64,000 nt of DNA, from the NCBI RefSeq assembly GCF_000016425.1, contig NC_009380.1, positions 1,182,144 to 1,246,143 of the forward strand, given 5' to 3'. This document shows, piece after piece, positions 57,751 to 64,000 of the stretch; position 1 is the stretch's first letter; the number at the start of each line of letters is the position of its first letter. The notes below the pieces were generated by a model, which saw only the letters and a list, made by a program, of their open reading frames with translations, had not been told where the DNA came from and did no database searches. This DNA is from Salinispora tropica CNB-440. GTDB lineage: Bacteria; Actinomycetota; Actinomycetes; Mycobacteriales; Micromonosporaceae. Position numbers and translations under genes: made by a program.

Positions 57751-59508
57751 GTGACCACCGTCGCACCCAAGCCGGTCGTGACCCGGCCCTGGCCGGTCCG
57801 AGCGCCGGTTAAGGGGTCGGCCTTCGCGCGGCTGCTGCGCACCACGGACGCGAAGCAAATCGGGATCATGTATATGGTCACCGCGTTCGCGTTCTTCATG
57901 ATCGGCGGGCTGATGGCCCTGATCATGCGGGCCGAGCTGGCGCGACCCGGGCTGCAGTTCCTGTCGCCCGAGCAGTTCAACCAGCTGTTCACGATGCATG
58001 GCACGATCATGCTGTTGTTCTTCGCGACGCCGATCGTCTTCGCTTTCGGTAACTACCTCGTGCCGATCCAGATCGGCGCCCCGGATGTCTCGTTCCCGCG
58101 GCTGAACAGCTTCGCCTACTGGCTCTTCCTCTTCGGCGGCACCCTGACCACCGCTGGCTTCATCACTCCGGGCGGCGCTGCTGACTTCGGCTGGTTCGCC
58201 TACACCCCGCTGAGCAGCGTGGAGCACTCTCCGGGTGTGGGCGCCAACATGTGGGTCGTCGGTCTGGCGATCTCTGGCCTGGGCACGATCCTCGGCTCGG
58301 TCAACATGATCACCACGATCCTGACCCTCCGCGCGCCCGGCATGACCATGTTCCGGATGCCGATCTTCACCTGGAACATGCTGGTCACCAGCCTGCTGGC
58401 GCTGTTGATCTTCCCGCTGCTGGCCGCCGCGCTCTTCGCGCTCGCCGCCGACCGCATCCTCGGTGCCCACGTGTACGACCCGGCGACCGGTGGGCCGCTG
58501 CTCTGGCAGCACCTCTTCTGGTTCTTCGGGCACCCCGAGGTGTACATCATCGCGCTGCCGTTCTTCGGCATCGTCTCCGAGATCATCCCGGTCTTCTCCC
58601 GCAAGCCGATCTTCGGCTACAAGGGCCTGGTCGCCGCGACCGTCGCCATCGCCGCTCTGTCGATGAGCGTCTGGGCGCACCACATGTTCGCCACCGGCCA
58701 GGTGTTGCTGCCCTTCTTCAGCTTCCTGAGCTTCCTCATCGCCGTCCCCACCGGGATGAAGTTCTTCAACTGGATCGGCACCATGTGGCGGGGGCAGATC
58801 AGCTTCGAGTCACCGATGCTCTTCTCGGTCGGCTTCCTGGTCACCTTCCTCTTCGGTGGTCTCACCGGGGTGCTGCTGGCCAGCCCGCCGCTGGACTTCC
58901 ACGTCTCGGACTCGTACTTCGTGGTGGCCCACTTCCACTACGTGCTCTTCGGCACGATCGTCTTCGCCGTCTTCGCCGGCATCTACTTCTGGTTCCCGAA
59001 GATGTTCGGCCGGATGCTCGACGAGCGGCTCGCCCGGGTGCACTTCTGGCTGACCATGGTCGGCTTCCACACCACCTTCCTGGTGCAGCACTGGCTGGGT
59101 AACGAGGGAATGCCCCGGCGGTACGCCGACTACCAGGCCATCGACGGCTTCACGACGCTGAACATGATCTCCACGGTCGGTGCGTTCATCACCGGTATCT
59201 CGACGCTGCCGTTCCTCTACAACTGCTGGAAGTCGTACCGGACGGGTCCGGTGGTCGAGGTCGAGGACCCGTGGGGACACGGCAACTCACTGGAGTGGGC
59301 GACCAGCTCGCCGCCGCCGTTGCGGAACTTCGACCGGATGCCACGGATCCGTTCCGAGCGGCCCGCGTTCGACCACAAGTTCCCCGAGTTGGCCACCGGT
59401 CAGACCCTGGTGGGCGCGCCGGCGGGTGGGGCCAAGCTGTTGACCAGCGAGGCCGACGGTGGCGCCAGCTACCAGGAGGACGTGGCGGGCGACCGGGACC
59501 GCCACTGA
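57751..59508 (+). CDS. ctaD: Cytochrome c oxidase subunit I
   Basis: 585 residues from GTG 57751. Twelve transmembrane helices. Diagnostic segments are [20 protein letters not shown] (low-spin heme a His), [20 protein letters not shown] (CuB His and the His-Tyr crosslink), WAHHMFATG (CuB His pair), and [20 protein letters not shown] (heme ligands). The C-terminal cytoplasmic tail (~530-585) is typical of actinobacteria. It is the catalytic core of the aa3 terminal oxidase that reduces oxygen and pumps protons. Other oxidase subunits are elsewhere. Confidence 0.97.
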   Translation: MTTVAPKPVVTRPWPVRAPVKGSAFARLLRTTDAKQIGIMYMVTAFAFFMIGGLMALIMRAELARPGLQFLSPEQFNQLFTMHGTIMLLFFATPIVFAFGNYLVPIQIGAPDVSFPRLNSFAYWLFLFGGTLTTAGFITPGGAADFGWFAYTPLSSVEHSPGVGANMWVVGLAISGLGTILGSVNMITTILTLRAPGMTMFRMPIFTWNMLVTSLLALLIFPLLAAALFALAADRILGAHVYDPATGGPLLWQHLFWFFGHPEVYIIALPFFGIVSEIIPVFSRKPIFGYKGLVAATVAIAALSMSVWAHHMFATGQVLLPFFSFLSFLIAVPTGMKFFNWIGTMWRGQISFESPMLFSVGFLVTFLFGGLTGVLLASPPLDFHVSDSYFVVAHFHYVLFGTIVFAVFAGIYFWFPKMFGRMLDERLARVHFWLTMVGFHTTFLVQHWLGNEGMPRRYADYQAIDGFTTLNMISTVGAFITGISTLPFLYNCWKSYRTGPVVEVEDPWGHGNSLEWATSSPPPLRNFDRMPRIRSERPAFDHKFPELATGQTLVGAPAGGAKLLTSEADGGASYQEDVAGDRDRH

Positions 59509-59528
59509 CGCCTCACGCCACACGCACC

Positions 59529-59576
59529 GACGACGGGCGCTGCTTCCGGAGACAACCCGGAGCGGCGCCCGTCGTC
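59529..59576 (+). terminator. Hairpin terminator after ctaD
   Basis: GACGACGGGCGC (59529-59540) pairs with GCGCCCGTCGTC (59565-59576). The loop holds a second stem (CCGG/CCGG). It lies 20 bp after the ctaD stop and is followed by a short pyrimidine run (GTCCCC). Confidence 0.8.
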
Positions 59577-59799
59577 GTCCCCTCGGACACGTGCCGGCCG
59601 CGCAGAGTCCCACCCACCGTGCCCAGGGACGACCCACCAGTGGCTCCCCGGTCGCCCTCAGCGGTGGAGGCCCCGGTAGTCACCGGTGAACCACCCCGGA
59701 GCCCCTACTGGCGCGGCAGCCAGCGCCCCCTCTCCCGGCCGGGATGGATGTCCCTGCCGGGATGCCGCCGGGATGAGCACCGGGATGAGCACCGGTGGT

Positions 59800-61041
59800 T
59801 CACGCAGTGTGGGTCAGCTCGGGCTCGGGAACGGGGGCCGGTGCTTCGGCTTCCCGACGGCGGCGCAACTGCACCGGGAGTACCGCCAGAGCGACCAGTG
59901 CACCGACCGCTCCGGTCACGGCGAAGCCCCAGGCCGGCGCGGAGGCGTCGATGACGGCTCCGGCCAGTGGGGCGCCGACCGCGACGCCGACGGTGTTGGC
60001 GGAGCCGTGCAGCCCCATCGCCTCACCGCGGGCGTCCGCGGGCGCCAGTCGACTGGCCGCATCCGAGGTGGCGGCGATGGTGGGGGCGCAGAGCAGGCCG
60101 GCGGGGATCAGCACCAGGCTGAGCAGCCACCAGTTCGCGCCGGCCAGCCCGACCGGGATCGTGGCGATGCCCAGCGCCGCGAGCAGCACCAGCGGAGACG
60201 GGGAGCGGGTGATCGCCCCGTACGCGAAGCCACCGAGCAGCGAGGCGAGTGCCCAGAAGCCCAGCACCACGCCGGTGAAGCCCACGTCGCCGTTGTCGCG
60301 CAGGACCGCGATCACGGCGACGTCGGTGCCGCCCAGCACCATGGTGGCGGCGGCGGTGATTGCCAGCACGGCGATCATCCGGGCGGTGAGCCACTCCCGC
60401 CGCGGCACCTTTCGTCGCGGCCCGGTCGCTTCGCTGGCGCCCCGGATCGGCGGGTTGAGCAGGAAGAGCCCGATGCCGGCGGCGACGATGGCGGCGCCTA
60501 CCAGGTACAGCGTGGTGCGGGCGGAGATGGTGGTGACCGCGAGGGTGGCCAGAGCCGGCCCGATCATGAAGGACAACTCCACCGACACCGAGTCCAGCGC
60601 GTACGCCGGCCGGCGCTTCTCCGCCGGCACGATGGCCGCGATGGACTGGCGGACCACCGCGAAGATCGGCAGCGCCAGCGTACCGGCGAGGAACGCGGCG
60701 GGCAGCAGCAGCGCGTACGGCAGCAGCGGCGCGGTGGACCAGAACACCGCTTCGGCGACGGCGGTCAGCACCAGCACCGGCCGAAGGCCGCGCCGGTCGA
60801 TCAGACGACCCAGCAGCGGGCCGCCGAGGGCCGCGCCGACGGTGATCGCGCCGCCGACCAGCCCGGCCGCGCCGTACCCTCGGTCGAGGTCCTGGACGAC
60901 GTAGAACGTCAGGGTCAGACCGATCGTGGTGAGCGGTATCCGGGCGAGCACCGCCACGATCAGTAGGGCCCGGAGACCGGGCAGGGCGAGCGCCGCCCGG
61001 TAAGGCTTCAGGTTCACGTTGGTCCGTACCTCCGGGGACAT
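59800..61041 (-). CDS. MFS transporter
   Basis: 413 residues. About 12 hydrophobic segments. Motif A-like GRLIDRRGLRPVLVLTAVAE is in the loop after segment 2. The central loop is basic (RGASEATGPRRKVPRREWLT). The tail ends in a Pro/Glu run. It resembles actinobacterial MFS proteins of unknown substrate, possibly efflux. It is transcribed toward ctaD, and its start lies 40 bp from pncA's 3' end, in the same direction. Confidence 0.88.
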   Translation of the reverse strand: MSPEVRTNVNLKPYRAALALPGLRALLIVAVLARIPLTTIGLTLTFYVVQDLDRGYGAAGLVGGAITVGAALGGPLLGRLIDRRGLRPVLVLTAVAEAVFWSTAPLLPYALLLPAAFLAGTLALPIFAVVRQSIAAIVPAEKRRPAYALDSVSVELSFMIGPALATLAVTTISARTTLYLVGAAIVAAGIGLFLLNPPIRGASEATGPRRKVPRREWLTARMIAVLAITAAATMVLGGTDVAVIAVLRDNGDVGFTGVVLGFWALASLLGGFAYGAITRSPSPLVLLAALGIATIPVGLAGANWWLLSLVLIPAGLLCAPTIAATSDAASRLAPADARGEAMGLHGSANTVGVAVGAPLAGAVIDASAPAWGFAVTGAVGALVALAVLPVQLRRRREAEAPAPVPEPELTHTA

Positions 61042-61081
61042 CCTCGTCCGTGGGTTAGACGATCACCAACGTGTTATTGGC

Positions 61082-61663
61082 TCATGCGGCCCTGATCACA
61101 GGCGTTCCCTGGGTGGTGATCCCGGCGTCGCTGAATGCCCGCAGTGCCTCGTCAGCCGTTTCGGGCCCGATGGCGGCGGTCAGGTCCAGTCGGACGGTGG
61201 TCCGGAACCCCTCCTCGGCGGCGTCCAGGGCGGTGGCCCGGACACAGAAGTCGGTGGCGAGCCCGACGATCTCCACCTGGTCGACATCGTGCCGCCGGAG
61301 CCAGTCGGCCAGGCACTCACCCTGGTCCGTGTGTCCCTCGAAGCCGGAGTACGCGGCGGCGTGCTCGCCCTTGTGGAAGATCACCTCGATTCGCTCGGTG
61401 GCAAGATCGGGGTGGAATTCCGAGCCGGGCGTCCCTACCACGCAGTGTGCGGGCCACGAGTCGACAAAGTCTGGTGGGTCGCCGAAGTGCGCCCCGGGAT
61501 CGATGTGGTAGTCCTTCGTCGCCACCACGTGGTCCCAACGGTCTGGCTCGGTGGTGAGGAGCCGGCTCACACCGGCAGCGACGCTGGCTCCGCCGCCGAC
61601 GGCGAGTGAACCGCCCTCGCAGAAGTCGTTCTGCACATCCACAATAACCAATGCGTTGCTCAT
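61082..61663 (-). CDS. pncA: Nicotinamidase
   Basis: 193 residues from ATG 61663. NALVIVDVQNDFCEGGSLAV (catalytic Asp in VDVQNDF), TKDYHIDPGAHFG (metal-type Asp/His), VIFHKGEHAAAYSGFEG (catalytic Lys) and GLATDFCVRATALDA (catalytic Cys) give the complete nicotinamidase active site. It hydrolyses nicotinamide to nicotinate for NAD salvage and is the enzyme that activates pyrazinamide in mycobacteria. It starts 11 bp after the pncB stop, in one operon. Confidence 0.95.
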   Translation of the reverse strand: MSNALVIVDVQNDFCEGGSLAVGGGASVAAGVSRLLTTEPDRWDHVVATKDYHIDPGAHFGDPPDFVDSWPAHCVVGTPGSEFHPDLATERIEVIFHKGEHAAAYSGFEGHTDQGECLADWLRRHDVDQVEIVGLATDFCVRATALDAAEEGFRTTVRLDLTAAIGPETADEALRAFSDAGITTQGTPVIRAA

Positions 61664-61674
61664 CTGCTGCCCCT

Positions 61675-62961
61675 TCAGTCGGCCGGTACGACCGTGACCG
61701 GAATGGCCGGATCGCCGGCGGAGAGCTTCAATCCCTCCCAGGGGATCGAGATCAGGCACTGCCGCAGGTGCTCCCGTGACTCGTCCAGCGTCGGCTGCGC
61801 CGTCACCGCACCCCCCGCGAGGTAGGTGTGTTGCAGTAGCCGGTCGTTGGGCTGCCGCTCCGGCACACCCTGCGGCACGACGACCTCCTCCGTGGCGGTG
61901 CCGGTCGGCTTGTGCCGGCGCACCGCCACCTTGCGGCCGCCGATGGTGGCCTTCCGCTCGGAGCGCTTGACCACCGGGCGCCCCTCGACTTCGACGAGCT
62001 TGTACACCAGGCTGGCGGTCGGTGCGCCGGAGCCGGTGACGACGGCGGTGCCCGCGCCGTACATGTCCACCGGTTCGGCGGCGAGCGCGGCGATGGCGTA
62101 CTCGTCGAGGTCGCCGGAGACGATGATCTTCGTCTCGGTGGCACCGAGCGAGTCCAACAGGTCACGGGACTGCTGCGCCATGACCGCCAGGTCGCCGGAG
62201 TCGATCCGGATCGCCCGCAGGTCCGGTCCGGCCACCGCGATGGCGTTGCGGATGCCCTGGCCGATGTCGTACGTGTCGACCAGCAGGGTGGTGTCCTTGC
62301 CGAGCGTGGCCACCTGGGAGGCGAACGCCGTCTGCTCGTCCTCGTGCAGCAGGGTGAACGCGTGCGCGGCGGTACCCGCGGTGGGAATGCCGTAGCGCTC
62401 GCCGGCGGCGAGGTTGGAGGTGAACCGGAAGCCGGCCAGGTAGGCCGCGCGAGCCGCCGCCACCGCCGCTTCCTCGTGCGTCCGTCGGGAGCCCATCTCG
62501 ATCAGGGCGCGTCCGCGGGCGGCGGTGACCATCCGGGTGGCTGCCGCCGCGGTGGCGCAGTCATGGTTGAGTACCGACAGCACCAGCGTCTCCAGCACGA
62601 CGCACTCGGCGAACGTGCCCGAGACGGTGAGGATCGGCGACCCGGGGAAGAAGAGCTCCCCCTCGGCGTAACCGTCGATGTCGCCGGTGAAGCGGTAGGC
62701 GGTGAGCCACTGCGCGGTGGCGTCGTCCACCACCCCGGTTCGCCGCAGGAAGTCCACCTCCTCCGCATCGAAGCGGAAGTCTCGGATCAGCTCCACCAGG
62801 CGACCGGTACCCGCCACGACACCGTAGCGGCGCCCGGTCGGTAACCGCCGGCTGAACACCTCGAACACGCAGCGGCGGTCGGCGGTGCCGTCCCGCAGCG
62901 CGGCGCGGACCATGGTCAGCTCGTAGTGGTCGGTCAGCAGCGCGGGGCCCAGGGTGCTCAC
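61675..62961 (-). CDS. pncB: Nicotinate phosphoribosyltransferase
   Basis: 428 residues from GTG 62961. [80 protein letters not shown] and [20 protein letters not shown] are the conserved segments of the NAPRTase fold, including the phosphoribosyl-binding region. It makes nicotinate mononucleotide from nicotinate and PRPP, the first step of the Preiss-Handler pathway. With the next gene, pncA, it forms a two-gene NAD salvage operon. Confidence 0.95.
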   Translation of the reverse strand: MSTLGPALLTDHYELTMVRAALRDGTADRRCVFEVFSRRLPTGRRYGVVAGTGRLVELIRDFRFDAEEVDFLRRTGVVDDATAQWLTAYRFTGDIDGYAEGELFFPGSPILTVSGTFAECVVLETLVLSVLNHDCATAAAATRMVTAARGRALIEMGSRRTHEEAAVAAARAAYLAGFRFTSNLAAGERYGIPTAGTAAHAFTLLHEDEQTAFASQVATLGKDTTLLVDTYDIGQGIRNAIAVAGPDLRAIRIDSGDLAVMAQQSRDLLDSLGATETKIIVSGDLDEYAIAALAAEPVDMYGAGTAVVTGSGAPTASLVYKLVEVEGRPVVKRSERKATIGGRKVAVRRHKPTGTATEEVVVPQGVPERQPNDRLLQHTYLAGGAVTAQPTLDESREHLRQCLISIPWEGLKLSAGDPAIPVTVVPAD

Positions 62962-63127
62962 CCCGATCAGCCTAGAGATCCCGCGCGATCCACGCCGCCG
63001 TGGCCCAGGAACATCCGCGGTGCCGGCCGTCACGTCGACGGGGGTCGTGGTGCCCCGACAGCATTGGTCGGCGACCGGTCGGGGTTCCGGTTCCTCGATT
63101 CGCCGGATCCGGTGGCACGATGGGGGC

Positions 63128-63418
63128 ATGGCGGCTCCACAGGTTGCACCAGCCGAGACGCCGGACACCGACGAGGTGCCGGCGCCCGACCGACCGTGGG
63201 TGACGATCGTTTGGGATGACCCGGTCAACCTGATGGCGTACGTGACCTGGGTCTTTCAGAAGTTGTTCGGCTACAGCCGAGGCCGGGCCGAGCAGCTCAT
63301 GCTGGACGTACACCACAAGGGCAAGGCGGTCGTGTCCAGCGGTACCCGGGAACGGATGGAGCACGACGCGTCGCAGCTGCACGCGTACGGGCTGTGGGCG
63401 ACGGTGGATCGGGCGTGA
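63128..63418 (+). CDS. clpS: ATP-dependent Clp protease adaptor
   Basis: 96 residues from ATG 63128. The core [60 protein letters not shown] and [10 protein letters not shown] is ClpS. The DD and HH/KGKAVV positions form the pocket that binds N-degron residues. ClpS delivers such substrates to the ClpC/ClpP protease in actinobacteria. It is coupled by a 4-nt overlap to the DUF2017 gene, the usual actinobacterial order. Confidence 0.95.
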   Translation: MAAPQVAPAETPDTDEVPAPDRPWVTIVWDDPVNLMAYVTWVFQKLFGYSRGRAEQLMLDVHHKGKAVVSSGTRERMEHDASQLHAYGLWATVDRA

Positions 63419-63915
63419 GCATGTTCCAGCGCTGTAGTGGGCACTACGTGGCCACCTTCGCGGTAGACGAGGTTCGGGTTTTACGGAAGGTCGCCACTGA
63501 GGTGGTCGGCCTGCTCACCGACGCGTTCGACCACGCCGACCCGGTGGTCGTGCGGCTCTTTCCGGAGGTCTACCCGGACGACGCGGCGGACGCCGCCGAG
63601 TTTCGTCGGTACACCGAGGGCGACCTGAAGACGGCGAAGATCGACCAGGCCGGCGCGATCCTCGCGGCGCTGCCCGACGACGCCGGTGGCGAGGTCCGGC
63701 TCGACAACGAGGCGGCCGAGGCGTGGTTGCGGGCGCTCAACGATGCCCGGCTGGCGATGGGCGTCCGGCTGGAGATCCGGGACAGCACCGACCTCGGCGC
63801 AGAGCTCGATGACGCGGTAGCCGCGGACCCGGGGTCCAGTCGGATGTTCCAACTGTCGGTCTACGCGTACCTGGGCTACTTGCAGGAGTCCCTGCTCAGC
63901 GCATTGATCGACTGA
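63415..63915 (+). CDS. DUF2017 protein
   Basis: 166 residues from GTG 63415, which overlaps the clpS stop as GTGA (ATG 63421 is an alternative). Helical protein with the DUF2017 pattern: [58 protein letters not shown], then [17 protein letters not shown]. It always follows clpS in actinobacteria, which suggests a linked role in protease adaptor function, still unproven. Confidence 0.92.
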   Translation: MSMFQRCSGHYVATFAVDEVRVLRKVATEVVGLLTDAFDHADPVVVRLFPEVYPDDAADAAEFRRYTEGDLKTAKIDQAGAILAALPDDAGGEVRLDNEAAEAWLRALNDARLAMGVRLEIRDSTDLGAELDDAVAADPGSSRMFQLSVYAYLGYLQESLLSALID

Positions 63916-63970
63916 TTCGTGACCGCCGCCACCTCGCCGGCCAGCACCGGCAGACGCTACGCTGGTCGGC

Positions 63971-64000
63971 GTGCTGAGTATCGACCGGGCGATTGTTGAC
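63971..64000 (+). CDS. Probable M67 (JAMM) metallopeptidase, first 10 residues
   Basis: GTG at 63971 begins the frame MLSIDRAIVD, which runs to the window edge. In actinobacteria clpS and DUF2017 are followed by a Mec+/JAMM-type peptidase whose N-terminus looks like this; it acts with the next gene, a MoaD-like sulphur carrier, in cysteine synthesis. The identification is from synteny and these few residues. Confidence 0.5.
   Translation, partial: MLSIDRAIVD

Noticed and set aside
57703..58683. Long minus-strand Asp/Arg/His-rich frame over ctaD
   Set aside because: Antisense of the highly conserved ctaD gene; composition typical of shadow frames in high-GC DNA.
59761..59800. Short direct repeat GGGATGAGCACC (two copies) before the MFS gene end
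   Set aside because: Only two copies of 12 bp; too short to support a function.
1..64000. A secondary-metabolite gene cluster
   Set aside because: Single oxidoreductases, an ABM protein and exporters are scattered, and there are no PKS, NRPS, terpene or RiPP core genes in the window.

Overview
The window is high-GC actinomycete DNA. Gene order and content on the right (cysteine-free HesB-like protein, GH15 glucoamylase-like protein, FAD monooxygenase, ctaD, MFS, pncA-pncB, clpS-DUF2017-M67 peptidase) fit a Micromonosporaceae chromosome, probably Salinispora or Micromonospora. That assignment is recalled synteny and was not checked by search.

Layout. 1-4.9 kb: end of a PhzF-like gene, a tRNA-Lys(UUU) and, beside it, phage-like debris (small membrane protein, secreted beta-helix protein, terminase small subunit, frameshifted and truncated terminase large subunit, IS scar). 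5-9 kb: a LysR regulator, scars of two transposase families, a truncated indolepyruvate:ferredoxin oxidoreductase, a DinB-like protein and a YxiG-like protein. 9.7-25.8 kb: a polymorphic toxin locus. A secreted LamG protein precedes a 2286-residue secreted RHS/YD protein that ends in a HINT (intein-like) domain and an HNH nuclease toxin, followed by its immunity gene. Three further toxin-tip/immunity pairs lie downstream. Each tip begins at the same 50-bp end of the HINT domain and has no RHS body. The DNA between pairs carries a repeated two-hairpin element with compensatory base changes, and copies of a direct repeat. I read this as a reservoir of alternative toxin tips able to recombine with the RHS gene; this is the most interesting system here. 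26-27.5 kb: nested IS701/IS3 wreckage.

27.7-38 kb: small regulator/enzyme pairs. These are MerR plus an alpha/beta hydrolase with a 20-bp-spacer promoter and probably a leaderless mRNA; epoxide hydrolase plus WYL regulator; a GNAT-MFS operon divergent from TetR across three tandem 14-bp dyads; and a second, decayed copy of that GNAT/TetR arrangement. 38-64 kb: mostly core genes. They include a ricin-type lectin, a two-gene operon of the type that makes 10-methyl branched fatty acids, DHA2 exporters, a TipA-type MerR regulator, tandem paralogous membrane proteins, a possible caspase-like DUF6642 protein, a pentapeptide-repeat protein, cytochrome oxidase subunit I, NAD salvage genes and clpS.

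Functions were assigned by reading motifs and from memory of protein families; no searches were run.
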